Assembly: GCA_963816065.1 (NCBI GenBank)
Contig: CAWFJG010000001.1
Coordinates: forward strand, 1-64,000
Reading direction: 5' to 3'
Origin: Roseiarcus sp963816065
GTDB lineage: Bacteria; Pseudomonadota; Alphaproteobacteria; Rhizobiales; Beijerinckiaceae
DNA: 64,000 nucleotides
Part shown: piece after piece, positions 19,682-28,465 of the stretch
Layout of the letters: the number at the start of each line of letters is the position of its first letter
Numbering within the stretch: position 1 is the stretch's first letter
Translations under genes and position numbers: made by a program
Notes under the pieces: generated by a model
What the model saw: the letters and a program-made list of their open reading frames with translations, nothing else
What the model was told of the DNA's origin: nothing
Database searches by the model: none

Positions 19682-20746
19682 TGCTGGTCCCTCCGACTGA
19701 ACGGGCTTGCGTCCGGCAGGTCCGGCGCGTCACGAGGCTTTAGGAGCCGGCGGCGACACGCGCAAGACGCGGCGCCCGGCGCCCGGCCACGATGGGGCGA
19801 AAAAGCCGGGCGACACAGTGACGCGGGAGGCGCCGGCGCCGGCGGCGGCGCCGATCCAAATCCAGGCGCCCAATCAAGCTTTTCAACGCTTTGCGGCGGG
19901 TATTGCGGGCGATCGCAACCGCCAGACCGCCTCGCCGCAAGACCCCTCCGCCTTCCCCGTGCGCCCGGGCTCGGGCGTCGGCCCGGCGCCAAGCGGACGC
20001 GGCGCCGACGCCAAGCCCATGCCAACTTTTCGCAAGTCCATGCCAAGTCTTTGCAAGAGGAACCCATTGCCGATTTGAGCCTTTTCAAGGACTTGCAGCG
20101 GCGCAAGGGGCCGTTCGCAAGGCCTTGGCAAGGCCGTCGCCCTCGCTGTCCTCGCCAGGCCGTCAGCCTTCGAAGAGTTGCGCATGGGCGCTCGTTTCCA
20201 CGTGCGCGGGGGATGCGACAGGAACGCGGCAGATCGGCTTTCGACCCTCAAGGTTGAGCCTAATCCAAAATCCCGACGATGTACATGATCTGTTCTCGAC
20301 AGCGCGTTGATGGTTAAATGCACGCTGCCAGGCCGAGTTCTTTGCCCTCGCTCCTCGTCTTTCGCCGCCCAAGCGTTCCTGGCGCCGATCCGGCGCCGGC
20401 GCGCAACCAGGTCCCCACGGGGGCGGCGACGACGTGCACGCGGGCTCACGCGGGAAGAAGAGAGAACAGGGAGTTGCGTTTGCGGAACAGGCACGTCCGA
20501 TCGACGGAACAGGGAATTTGATCGAGCGAACAGCGAACATTTTCATCCCAAACAGGGAAGGCGCCGGCGCCCTTGCCGGGCCTGACCTTGGTGACGCCCG
20601 AGAGCGAAAAGAGTGAGAACTGAAGCGAGCGCCGTCGTCATGACACAACTTGATCGGAACGAAGCCCGTCGACCGGATCGCAACGCGCTCGATGTCCCGT
20701 TGAACGGGATTGCGTGAGGCGGGGAAAATGTCGAGGCCGCCCGCCC
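19682..20746. other. Long intergenic region with repeats, no gene seen
   Basis: In about 1060 bp upstream of pfp I find no recognisable protein in any frame. It contains direct repeats of the type TTTGCAAG / CGCAAG at 20028-20060 and an array of GAACAGG-type repeats at 20464-20557. Confidence 0.5.
20464..20557 (+). repeat. Five direct repeats (g)AACAGGgA with 21-22 bp period
   Basis: GAACAGGGA at 20464, GAACAGGCA at 20485, GAACAGGGA at 20507, GAACAGCGA at 20528 and AAACAGGGA at 20550 recur on the same strand about every two helical turns. The spacer sequences differ. A looser set (GAACAGGCG, GAACAAGGC, GAACAGGTC) is present at 55157-55198. The function is unknown. Confidence 0.6.
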
Positions 20747-21442
20747 CTATTTCGCGAACACGCTGCGGATGTCGACAGGCGGCTCGTCGACCTCGCGGAA
20801 GTCGAGCAGATGCTCGACATGCGCAAGGTGCCGCTCCATCAGGTCGGCCGCGCCGGGGACGTCGCGCTCGGCGAGCGCCTCGACCAGCGCCCCGTGCTCG
20901 GCTTCGGAGCAGGAGTTCGCCGCGCGCGAGCCGTAGAGGCCGATGATCAGCGAGCTGCGCGCGACCAGGTCCTCGAGGAACTTCGCCAGCACCGAATTGC
21001 CGGCGGCCTCGGCAAGTCGGATGTGAAACAGGCCGGACAGGCGGATCGACTCGCCGCGGTCGCCCCTGGCCTCGGCGGCGGCGCCGGAGCGCGCGTTGTC
21101 GCTGAGTTCCTTGAGAGCGGCGGGGTCGATGCGCGCGGCCGCCGACAACGTCAGCGATCGTTCGATCGCCCTGCGCGCTTCGAAGACGTTGCGCGCCTCC
21201 TCCACGCCCGGGCTCGCGACGAAGGCGCCTCGATTGGGGTGCAGCGTGACCACGCCGCGCTCGGCGAGCACCACGAGCACACGTCGGATCTGGGTCCGGC
21301 TGCACTCGAAAGAGTCGCATAGCGCCGCCTCCGGAAGCTTTGCACCCGCCGCAAGTCTCTGGTGCATAACTGCCGTGACGATGCGCTCGATGATCGCCCC
21401 ATCCGACAGCGGCTCCCGCTGGTCATCTTCGATAAGCGCCAT
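20747..21442 (-). CDS. GntR-family transcriptional regulator with FCD domain
   Basis: The start at 21442 (MALIEDDQREPLSDG) is preceded by GGAAGGGGGG; longer in-frame extensions are not homologous. Residues about 10-75 are a winged helix-turn-helix (GAKLPEAALCDSFECSRTQIRRVLVVLAERGVVTLHPNRGAFV). Residues about 85-225 are an all-helical FCD effector domain with the usual metal-ligand His positions (FHIRLAEAAGN, EHGALVEAL, HLAHVEHLL). It is divergent from the LIV-type ABC operon, and a perfect ATTGT-type palindrome lies between them. It most likely represses that operon until its organic-acid or amino-acid-like ligand is present. Confidence 0.88.
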   Translation of the reverse strand: MALIEDDQREPLSDGAIIERIVTAVMHQRLAAGAKLPEAALCDSFECSRTQIRRVLVVLAERGVVTLHPNRGAFVASPGVEEARNVFEARRAIERSLTLSAAARIDPAALKELSDNARSGAAAEARGDRGESIRLSGLFHIRLAEAAGNSVLAKFLEDLVARSSLIIGLYGSRAANSCSEAEHGALVEALAERDVPGAADLMERHLAHVEHLLDFREVDEPPVDIRSVFAK

Positions 21443-21592
21443 GACGAGCCAGGCCCCCTTCCCTACCCCTGAACGATATGGAGCGGCACGAGTTCTTGAA
21501 AAACCCCGTGTGTCCGGCTGACGGGCGACGCGTCGTGCCGCGATCGACGTCACGATCTGCCGCTTGAATAGCCTCGTGCACATATTTTGTCA

Positions 21593-21606
21593 GATTGTCG
21601 ACAATC
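21593..21606. promoter_or_regulatory. Palindromic operator for the FCD/GntR regulator
   Basis: GATTGTCGACAATC is a perfect 14-bp palindrome in the divergent intergenic region. It contains ATTGT-N2-ACAAT, the half-site arrangement used by FadR/VanR-type GntR regulators. A TTGACA hexamer at 21620-21625, on the transporter side, could be the -35 element that it controls. Confidence 0.6.
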
Positions 21607-21721
21607 GTTCCCCGGAATGTTGACAAGATCGTATCAGTTCCGCAACCTGCCGACTAGCCGCCAGAAAGCCCACGTCTGAACTTCGCAGGCGATGCGCCCG
21701 GCGGCGCCGGAGGACTCCACC

Positions 21722-22921
21722 ATGCCGTCACCATCCGCATCCCTGCGCGCTGGCCTCCTCGCCTTCGCGTCCATGTTCGCCTTCGCCCTCGCGGCGCCTG
21801 CGGACGCAGCCAACCCCGTGCTCAAGATCGGCTTTGTCGGCGTGACCAGCGGTCCGGCCGCCGCCTGGGGCACCTCGAACGTCCGCTCGATGCAGACGCT
21901 CGCCGACTGGTGGAACAGCCAGGGCGGCGTCAAGATCGGCGACAAGACCTACGACATCGACGTCGTCACCTTCGATGACCAGAAGGATCCGAAGCGCGCC
22001 ATCGCCGGCATGGAGAAGATGGCTCAGGAGGGCATTCACTACGTCGTCGGGCCGAATGTCGACGACGGCGCCGCCGCGGTGCGCCCGGTGGCGGAAAAGT
22101 CGGGCATCATCTATTTCCCTTACGCCTTCCCTAAGAGCCTCTACACCAAGCCAGCCTCGAACGCGGTGCTCGGCATGGTCGCGAGCTACCAGTCGGGTCC
22201 GGCCATCTACAAATATCTGAAGGAAAACAAGGGCGTGAAGACCGTCGCGTTCGTCGCGGCCAACAAATCCGATCCGCTCAGCCAGCGCGACAGCGGCGTC
22301 GCCGCCGCCAAGGCCCTCGGCCTCGACGTGCTGGCCGACAAGGACACCTATGAAAACGACACCCGCGACTTCACGCCGGTGCTGACCCCGATCGTCAAGC
22401 TCCACCCTGACCTGTTGGTGCTGTCTGGCGTCGCGCCCGCGAACGCGCCGCTGCTGATCCGCTCGGCCCGCGAGCTTGGCTACAAGGGATTGATCTCGAC
22501 CGAGACGGCGCAGGACGCCAAGGTGCTCGAGGAAGGCGCGGGCGACCTCGCCAACGGCTTCATTTCGGTCGGCGGCGCCTCGACGCCGGAAATCCGGTCG
22601 AAGGCGATGGACGAATTCATCGACCGCTACACCAAGAAGTTCGGCGAATACAACGACGAGTCGAACACCAAGGTCTACGCGCTCGAGTACATCATCGACA
22701 CGCTGAAGGCGGACCCGAAGGCGATCGACAACGTCGACGAGTTCAAGAAAACGATCGACAGCTTCTCCGCCCCGAATCCTTATCTGAAGGATTCCTCGGC
22801 GAGCCTGCATTACGTCGGCACGACCTCGTTCGGCCAGAAGCGCCAGCTCGCCGTGCCGCTGGTCGTCAACGCGTATGAGGACGGCAAATTCAAGACCCTG
22901 TTCGTCGCCAACGTGGACTGA
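21722..22921 (+). CDS. LIV-type ABC transporter substrate-binding protein
   Basis: The start ATG at 21722 is followed by a signal peptide (LLAFASMFAFALAAPADA). The mature protein is a type I periplasmic binding protein of the branched-chain amino acid/amide family: VLKIGFVGVTSGPAAAWG, TFDDQKDPKRAIAGMEKMAQEG, YVVGPNVDDGAAAVRPVAEKSGI, ELGYKGLISTETAQDAKVLEEGAGDLANGF. The gene is first in a five-gene operon. The ligand cannot be read from sequence; the neighbouring hydantoin racemase and ring-cleavage dioxygenase suggest a ureide-, amino-acid- or aromatic-acid-like compound rather than leucine. Confidence 0.9.
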   Translation: MPSPSASLRAGLLAFASMFAFALAAPADAANPVLKIGFVGVTSGPAAAWGTSNVRSMQTLADWWNSQGGVKIGDKTYDIDVVTFDDQKDPKRAIAGMEKMAQEGIHYVVGPNVDDGAAAVRPVAEKSGIIYFPYAFPKSLYTKPASNAVLGMVASYQSGPAIYKYLKENKGVKTVAFVAANKSDPLSQRDSGVAAAKALGLDVLADKDTYENDTRDFTPVLTPIVKLHPDLLVLSGVAPANAPLLIRSARELGYKGLISTETAQDAKVLEEGAGDLANGFISVGGASTPEIRSKAMDEFIDRYTKKFGEYNDESNTKVYALEYIIDTLKADPKAIDNVDEFKKTIDSFSAPNPYLKDSSASLHYVGTTSFGQKRQLAVPLVVNAYEDGKFKTLFVANVD

Positions 22922-22929
22922 GGGCGCTG

Positions 22930-23048
22930 GCCCTCACCCGGCCGCTTGCGCGGCCACCCTCTCCCCGAGGGAGAGGGGATCCCGCGACGCTGTCCGCAAA
23001 TCCCTTCCCCCTCAGGGGGAAGGTGGCGCGCAGCGCCGGATGAGGGTG
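22930..23048. repeat. REP/BIME-like inverted repeat pair
   Basis: Two hairpin-forming arms lie between the binding-protein gene and the first permease: CCCTCACCCGG ... CTCTCCCCGAGGGAGAGGGG at 22931-22978 and CTTCCCCCTCAGGGGGAAGG ... GGATGAGGGTG at 23004-23047. The design is like intergenic repetitive extragenic palindromes. It may reduce transcription or stabilise mRNA between the first gene and the rest of the operon. Confidence 0.65.
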
Positions 23049-23081
23049 CGCCAGCGCCAAGCTCAAACCGTCAGGCCTCTC

Positions 23082-23948
23082 ATGGAACAGGTCGTCGCCA
23101 ACGGACTCTACCTCGGCGCGCAGTACGCGGTGATCGCGCTCGGCCTGACGCTGATCTTCGCGCTGATGAACGTTCTCAACTTCGCTCACGGGCAGATGTA
23201 CGTGCTCGGCGGCTTCGTCACCTACGAGGTCTACGGCCAGCTCAAGCTCCCGTTCGTCGTCGCCCTCTTCGCCTCGGCGCTGACGCTCGCCGTTCTCGGC
23301 GCTTTGCTCGAACGCTTCCTCTTCCGCACCGTCATCCGCCGCAGCGAGCGCGAGGAAAGCACCATGTTGCTGGCGGCCGCTGTCGCCTATTTCCTCGACG
23401 CCGCGATCCTGTTGATCTTCGGCGAGAAGCAGCGCGGCGTGCACAAGATCGTCAACGGCGTGTTCATCTGGGACAACCTGATCCTGCCCTGGGACCGCAT
23501 CGTGGTCGCGGGTCTGGCGGTCCTGTTCATCGTCGCCTTCATCCTGATGATGCAGTTCACCAAGCCCGGCCGCGCCATGCGGGCGATGGCGCAGGACCGC
23601 GTCGCCGCGCAGCTCATGGGCGTGCCGGTCGCCTTCTACGGGCTCATCGGCTTCGCGCTCGGCGCCATGCTCGCGGGCCTCGTCGGCGGCCTGCTCGTCA
23701 CGGTCACCGGCGTCAATTCCGGCATCGGCGGCCCGATCTCGATCAAGGCCTTCATGATGGTGATGATCGGCGGCGCCGGCGTGGTCGGCGGCGCGATCGC
23801 CGGCGGCTTCATCCTCGGCATGATGGAATCCGTCGGCCTCACAGTCCTGCACAGCTATGGCGACATCACCTATCTCGTCATCTTCGTGGCGCTGATGGTG
23901 TTCCTCGCCGTCCGCCCGAACGGGCTGATGGGCAAGCCATGGGGATGA
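23082..23948 (+). CDS. LIV-type ABC transporter permease (LivH family)
   Basis: The 288-aa protein begins MEQVVANGLYLGAQYAVIALGLTLIFALMNVLNFAHGQ, the LivH hallmark, and has about eight hydrophobic segments. The EAA-like loop is GRAMRAMAQDRVAAQLMGV, and the end is the usual VRPNGLMGKP. It lies four bases before livM and forms the channel with it. Confidence 0.92.
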   Translation: MEQVVANGLYLGAQYAVIALGLTLIFALMNVLNFAHGQMYVLGGFVTYEVYGQLKLPFVVALFASALTLAVLGALLERFLFRTVIRRSEREESTMLLAAAVAYFLDAAILLIFGEKQRGVHKIVNGVFIWDNLILPWDRIVVAGLAVLFIVAFILMMQFTKPGRAMRAMAQDRVAAQLMGVPVAFYGLIGFALGAMLAGLVGGLLVTVTGVNSGIGGPISIKAFMMVMIGGAGVVGGAIAGGFILGMMESVGLTVLHSYGDITYLVIFVALMVFLAVRPNGLMGKPWG

Positions 23949-23952
23949 GACC

Positions 23953-24933
23953 ATGACCCGGATGCAGCGCGGCGCGCGCGCCGCCGCCGTCGCGCTCTTT
24001 CTCCTGATCGTGTTCGTGGCCGTTCCGCTCGCCATATACGAGACGCATCGCACCGATCTCTATTACACGCTGAGTTCCGTGGCGCTGCTCGCGATCGCCT
24101 CCGGCGGCGTTTGGCTGACGTTCTACATCGGCCGGATCAACATCGGCCAGGGCGCCTACGCGCTGGCCGGCGGCTACGTCTCGGCCATCCTGGTCACAAG
24201 CGGCCTGTCGTTCTGGCTCAGCCTGCCGCTCGCCGGGCTCTTCTGCGCCCTCGTCAGCGTTATGATCGGCTGGCCGATCTTGAGGTTGCGCGGCGTCTAT
24301 TTCTCGATGGTCACGCTGGTGCTGACCGAGGTGGCGCGCCTCACCGCCCTCGCGCTGCCGATCACCAACGGCGCGCGCGGCATCACCGAAATCCCGACCC
24401 CGGGCGCGATCCGTTTCTTTGGCCTGACGATCGTCCCGGCCTTCAACTCCTTCGCCGAGCGCAACGCCGCCTTCTACTTCCTTTCGGTCGCGATGATGAC
24501 ACTCTGCTTCGCCGGGCTCTGGCGGCTGGTCCATTCGCGAGTCGGGCAGCTGTTCGCGGCGATGCGTCAGAACGAGGACCTGGCCTCGTCGATGGGCCTC
24601 AACGTCCCGCTGCTCCGCGTGCTCGCCTATGCGATCTCGTCCTTCCTCGGCGGTGTCGGCGGCGCGATCTTCGTCGCCATCGCCCAGTCGATCTATCCGT
24701 CGAGCTTCACCATCAACGACAGCGTGAACTTCATGCTGAACTGCTTCCTCGGCGGCCTGAGCTTCGTTTTCGGTCCGATGCTGGGCACGCTCGTTCTCTA
24801 TTTCGGCTGGGACCTCCTGTTCCAGACGGGCGAGTACCAGCTCCTGATCTATTCCGGCGTGATGATCCTGCTCATGCTCCTCCTGCCGAACGGGCTTCTG
24901 AGCCTGCGCTGGCCGAAGAGGAAAGCGCCATGA
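23953..24933 (+). CDS. LIV-type ABC transporter permease (LivM family)
   Basis: The 326-aa membrane protein has the LivM features YYTLSSVALLAIASGGVWLTFYIGRINIGQGAYALAGGYVSA, RLRGVYFSMVTLVLTEVARL, and the loop RVGQLFAAMRQNEDLASSMGLNV, with the C-terminal MLGTLVLYFGWDLL ... LPNGLLSLRW. The stop overlaps the next start as ATGA (24930-24933), so translation is coupled to livG. Confidence 0.92.
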   Translation: MTRMQRGARAAAVALFLLIVFVAVPLAIYETHRTDLYYTLSSVALLAIASGGVWLTFYIGRINIGQGAYALAGGYVSAILVTSGLSFWLSLPLAGLFCALVSVMIGWPILRLRGVYFSMVTLVLTEVARLTALALPITNGARGITEIPTPGAIRFFGLTIVPAFNSFAERNAAFYFLSVAMMTLCFAGLWRLVHSRVGQLFAAMRQNEDLASSMGLNVPLLRVLAYAISSFLGGVGGAIFVAIAQSIYPSSFTINDSVNFMLNCFLGGLSFVFGPMLGTLVLYFGWDLLFQTGEYQLLIYSGVMILLMLLLPNGLLSLRWPKRKAP

Positions 24934-25718
24934 CGCCGCCGCCGCCCATCCTGGAGGTGCGCGACCTCACCAAGCGCTACGGCGGCCTGACGGCGGTCAA
25001 TGAGGTTTCGTTCGACGTCCTGCCGAAAGAGATCCTGTCGATTATCGGTCCCAACGGCGCGGGCAAGTCGACGATCTTCAAGCTGATCGCCTCGTTCGTG
25101 AAGCCAACGAGAGGCGAGGTCCGTTTCAACGGCGAGGTCATTTCGGGACTTTCGCCGCATATCGTGGCGCGTAAGGGCGTGGTGCGCACGTTCCAGGAGA
25201 CAACGATCTTCAAGGGGCTCACGGCGCGCGACAGCGTGATCGTCGCCCATCACCTGCGTTCGCGGGCGAGCCTCGCCGGCTTCTATCTCGGGACAACCGT
25301 CGCGCGCCGCGACGAGCAGGCGTTCGGCCGCTCGGCCGACGAGATCCTCGACTTCCTCGGCCTCGGCGCCGTCAAGCGGGAGCTGGCGAGCAACCTTCCG
25401 CAAGGCCATTTGCGCGCGCTCGGAATCGCCATCGGGCTCGCGGCCGATCCCAAGCTCCTGCTGCTCGACGAACCCTTCGCCGGCATGAACGTCGACGAGA
25501 CCAACCGCGCGGTCGACATGGTGCGGGCGGTGCGCGACCGCGGCGTGACCTGCCTGCTCGTCGAGCACGACATGCCGGCGGTGATGAAGATTTCCGATCG
25601 CATCGTCGTGATCAATTTCGGCGTCAAGATCGCGGAGGGGACGCCGGCCGAAATTCGCGCCAACGACAAGGTCATCGAGGCCTATCTCGGCGTCGAAGAC
25701 GAAACGATCGGGCTCTAG
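24930..25718 (+). CDS. LIV-type ABC transporter ATP-binding protein (LivG family)
   Basis: The 262-aa ATPase has Walker A (GPNGAGKST), Q-loop (VVRTFQETTIFKGLTARD), Walker B (LLLLDEPFAGMN) and H-loop (LLVEHDMPAVM). The signature reads LPQGHLRALGIAIGLA instead of the common LPYGxQRRLEIAR, a mild degeneration. The C-terminus (KIAEGTPAEIRANDKVIEAYLG) is the LivG-specific tail. It starts inside the livM stop and ends three bases before livF. Confidence 0.92.
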   Translation: MTPPPPILEVRDLTKRYGGLTAVNEVSFDVLPKEILSIIGPNGAGKSTIFKLIASFVKPTRGEVRFNGEVISGLSPHIVARKGVVRTFQETTIFKGLTARDSVIVAHHLRSRASLAGFYLGTTVARRDEQAFGRSADEILDFLGLGAVKRELASNLPQGHLRALGIAIGLAADPKLLLLDEPFAGMNVDETNRAVDMVRAVRDRGVTCLLVEHDMPAVMKISDRIVVINFGVKIAEGTPAEIRANDKVIEAYLGVEDETIGL

Positions 25719-25721
25719 CCG

Positions 25722-26444
25722 ATGGTCGCCATGCTCTCGCTCGACGCCGTCGAACTCTACTACGATCACGTCTATGCGCTGAAGGGCGTGTCGATCGCGC
25801 TCAACGCCGGCGAGACGGTGGCGCTGATCGGCGCCAACGGGGCCGGCAAGTCTTCGATCCTGCGCGCCATTACCGGCCTTCGCCGCATCCGCAAGGGATC
25901 GATCAGCTTCGAGGGCCAGCGCATCGACGGGCTCGACCCGTCGGCGATCGTCAAGCTCGGAATCGCCATGGTCCCGGAGGGGCGAAGGGTGTTCCCCTAC
26001 ATGAGCGTGCGCGACAATCTCCTGATGGGCGCCTTCTCGCGCTCGGACGCGGCCGGCGTGCGCGCCTCGTTCGACGACGTCTTGCACCGCTTCCCGCGCC
26101 TGAGGGACCGGTTGCGCCAGGCGGCCGGCACCATGAGCGGCGGCGAGCAGCAGATGCTGGTGATCGGCCGCGCGCTGATGGCCAAGCCCAAGCTCCTGTT
26201 GCTCGACGAGCCGTCGCTCGGCGTCGCCCCCAAGATCGTGCAGGACATCGCCCGCTCGATCGTCGCCATCAACCGGGACGAGAAGGTCAGCGTGCTGCTG
26301 GTCGAGCAGAATTCGCGCATGGCGCTGCGCGTCTCGCATCGCGCCTATGCGCTGTCGACCGGCTCGGTCGCGCTCGCGGGTACTTCGGCGGACCTCGTCA
26401 AGGACGAGCGGGTCCAGCACCTTTATCTCGGCGGCGAGGTCTGA
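25722..26444 (+). CDS. LIV-type ABC transporter ATP-binding protein (LivF family)
   Basis: The 240-aa ATPase shows Walker A (GANGAGKSS), the LivF-typical GIAMVPEGRRVFPYMSVRDNLLMGAF, signature MSGGEQQMLVIGRALM, Walker B LLLLDEPSLGVAP and the C-terminal DERVQHLYLGG. It pairs with the LivG-type ATPase. A second in-frame ATG at 25731 is an alternative start. Confidence 0.92.
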   Translation: MVAMLSLDAVELYYDHVYALKGVSIALNAGETVALIGANGAGKSSILRAITGLRRIRKGSISFEGQRIDGLDPSAIVKLGIAMVPEGRRVFPYMSVRDNLLMGAFSRSDAAGVRASFDDVLHRFPRLRDRLRQAAGTMSGGEQQMLVIGRALMAKPKLLLLDEPSLGVAPKIVQDIARSIVAINRDEKVSVLLVEQNSRMALRVSHRAYALSTGSVALAGTSADLVKDERVQHLYLGGEV

Positions 26445-26454
26445 GAGAAAACCC

Positions 26455-27228
26455 ATGCTGATCTGCGTCGTCAATCCCAACACGACCGCCTCGATGACGG
26501 CGAAGATCGGCGTCGCGGCCAGGGCCGCGGCCTCGCCGGGCGTCGCGATCCGCGCAGTCAATCCGGCCTTCGGGCCGCCGAGCATCGAGGGCTATTTCGA
26601 CGAGGCCTTCGCCGTGCCGGAACTCCTGGCCGAGGTCGCCGCCGCGCCCGAGGCCGACGCCTTCGTCGTCGCCTGCTTCGACGACACGGGGCTCGAGGCG
26701 GCGCGCTGCGCCACCGCCGCGCCGGTCGTCGGCATCGGCGAGGCGGCGTTCCATCTGGCCAGCCTGATCGCGGATAAATTCAGCGTCGTGACCACCCTGC
26801 CCCGCTCGATCGCGCCGATCGAAAAGAACCTGGTCAAATACGGTCTCGCGTCGCGCTGTGCGCGCGTGCGCGCCGCCGACGTGCCGGTTCTGGCGCTCGA
26901 AGAGGAGGGTTCGGCCGCCCGCCGCACGATCGAGGCCGAGATGCTGCGCGCACTCGCCGAAGACGGCGCCGAGGCGATCGTGCTCGGCTGCGCCGGCATG
27001 ACCGACCTCGCCCGCGCCCTCGAACAGAAAGCCGGTGTCCCGGTGCTCGACGGCGTCGCCTGTGCGGTCGGCCTCGCCGAGACGCTGGCGAGGTTGGGCT
27101 TGAGGACCTCGAAACGCAACAGCTACGCCGCGCCGCTGGCGAAGGCCTACGCGGGGGAGTTCGGCGAGATTCTCGCCGAGATGAAGGCTGCAGGCGCAAT
27201 CGCCGATCGCGCCGCCGCGCGTCCGTAG
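26455..27228 (+). CDS. Asp/Glu/hydantoin racemase family protein (HyuE-like)
   Basis: The 257-aa product begins MLICVVNPNTTASMT and carries the paired active-site cysteines of the family in VVACFDDTG and VLGCAGM. The motifs GPPSIEGYFDEAFAVP and ALEEEGSAARRTIEAEM also fit hydantoin racemase rather than glutamate racemase or maleate isomerase. It is the last gene of the transporter operon, ten bases after livF. It would racemise a 5-substituted hydantoin or a related ureide taken up by the transporter. No hydantoinase or carbamoylase is present in the window. Confidence 0.85.
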   Translation: MLICVVNPNTTASMTAKIGVAARAAASPGVAIRAVNPAFGPPSIEGYFDEAFAVPELLAEVAAAPEADAFVVACFDDTGLEAARCATAAPVVGIGEAAFHLASLIADKFSVVTTLPRSIAPIEKNLVKYGLASRCARVRAADVPVLALEEEGSAARRTIEAEMLRALAEDGAEAIVLGCAGMTDLARALEQKAGVPVLDGVACAVGLAETLARLGLRTSKRNSYAAPLAKAYAGEFGEILAEMKAAGAIADRAAARP

Positions 27229-27287
27229 GGGGTTCGTCAGGACGCCCGTCTCCCGGCGGGCTATGGAGCGCGGCCACAAGGCGCGCC

Positions 27288-28181
27288 TCACCGGATCGGC
27301 GGCTGCGGCAAGACCGTCTCACCCTCTTGCATCACGTAGGTGTGCTCGAGCGCATGCCACGGCGCCCGGATCGAAGCGTCGGTCGGATGGGGCTCGTCGT
27401 GCCGTACGAAGGCGCCGATCAGCGCCTCGGTCACGCCGAACTGCGGATCGTTTTCGAGGTTCGGGTCGTCGGGGTCGTAGACCTGCGAGATCAGGACCTT
27501 GTAGCCCGGCTTGACGATCAGCGCATGCAGGTGCGCCGGGCGCTTCGGCTGACGGCTTTGCGCTTCGAGCAGGCGTCCGACGACGCCGTCGGTCGGGATC
27601 GGATAGCCGACCATCTTCACCGTCGAGAACCAGAAGCAGCCGTCGGCGTCGGTCACAAGCTTGCCGCGCAGGTTCATCTCGGCCTGGTCCGGATCCTGGT
27701 TTTCATAGAGGCCGACCGGCGAAGCGTGCCAGATGTCGACCTCCGCGCCCTCGATCGGCGCTCCAGCCGCGTCGACCACGCGGCCCTTGACGAACAAAGG
27801 CTCGCCCGGCGTCGGAGAGCGAAGCAGCGTGCCGCCATTTGCGATGCGCGGCGAATGGAGCCGCCAGAACGGGCCGAGCAGCGACTGCGAGGTTTCCGCG
27901 CTTCCCTCGGCGCCGTTGTTGAGCAGGCAGACGAGCGACGACACGCCGAGCGACCCCGCCATCAGCACCGCCTCGTTGTGGGAGTCGTTCGACCGCTGGC
28001 CGATTTCGTTCACGATCGCCGTCGCGGCGCGGAATTCCGCCTCGGTCAGCCGAGTTTCGCGGACGAAGGCGTGCAGATGCTTGACGAGCGCGCTGAAGAT
28101 CTCGCGCAAGCGTGGGTCGTCCGTCCGCGCCATGGCGGCGAGGGCGTCGCGGGTCACATCGTCGAGCGACCGGATGATCAA
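27288..28181 (-). CDS. Intradiol ring-cleavage dioxygenase (catechol/hydroxyquinol 1,2-dioxygenase type)
   Basis: The 297-aa protein has an N-terminal helical dimerisation domain (RLREIFSALVKHLHAFVRETRLTEAEF) and a catalytic domain with the expected non-heme Fe(III) ligands: Tyr in SPVGLYENQD, Tyr in VGYPIPTDG, and two His in RPAHLHALI. The motif LLGPFWR and the linker VVDAAGAPIEGAEVDIWHAS are family hallmarks. It cleaves a catechol-type ring between the hydroxyls. PAHLHALI and overall length favour the hydroxyquinol/catechol 1,2 group over protocatechuate 3,4-dioxygenase. It is convergent with the transporter-racemase operon. Confidence 0.88.
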   Translation of the reverse strand: MIIRSLDDVTRDALAAMARTDDPRLREIFSALVKHLHAFVRETRLTEAEFRAATAIVNEIGQRSNDSHNEAVLMAGSLGVSSLVCLLNNGAEGSAETSQSLLGPFWRLHSPRIANGGTLLRSPTPGEPLFVKGRVVDAAGAPIEGAEVDIWHASPVGLYENQDPDQAEMNLRGKLVTDADGCFWFSTVKMVGYPIPTDGVVGRLLEAQSRQPKRPAHLHALIVKPGYKVLISQVYDPDDPNLENDPQFGVTEALIGAFVRHDEPHPTDASIRAPWHALEHTYVMQEGETVLPQPPIR

Positions 28182-28465
28182 TCGCGCCCTCCATCTTTAG
28201 CTGCCTGCGCTCAACAAAATCGCCATCGATCCGCGACGTAATGCCGCGGTCGAGAATGTCGGGCGGCGAACGCCCCTCGTAGGGAGGCCATCCTACCGCA
28301 AATTCCTGCTCGCCGAGGCGCGGATTTGTCGCTGCGCTCGCTGAGCGCGGTCCACGCGGCCGGAGTCGGGTCTACAGCGCCTACTGCACCCGCGCCGAGG
28401 GTCCGGTCGCTCCGCGTCATAGAGCAGTTCAGCCCGGCGCGAGGCAATGGACGAAATGTGACGCC
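28182..28465. other. Intergenic region, nothing recognised
   Basis: This stretch lies between the divergent dioxygenase and the GT87-like gene and must hold both promoters. I see no repeat, RNA or protein of known family. Confidence 0.4.

Noticed and set aside
20464..20557. A CRISPR array
   Set aside because: The repeat unit is only about nine bases with 12-13 bp spacers, far shorter than CRISPR repeats and spacers, and no cas gene is present.
22930..23048. A possible CRISPR array or attenuator because of the repeated hairpins
   Set aside because: There are only two arms, inverted rather than direct, and no regular spacers or leader; it fits an intergenic palindromic repeat.
24849..26585. 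A 578-residue open frame antisense to livG and livF
   Set aside because: It mirrors two clearly conserved ATPase genes and has only low-complexity Asp/Arg/His-rich sequence.
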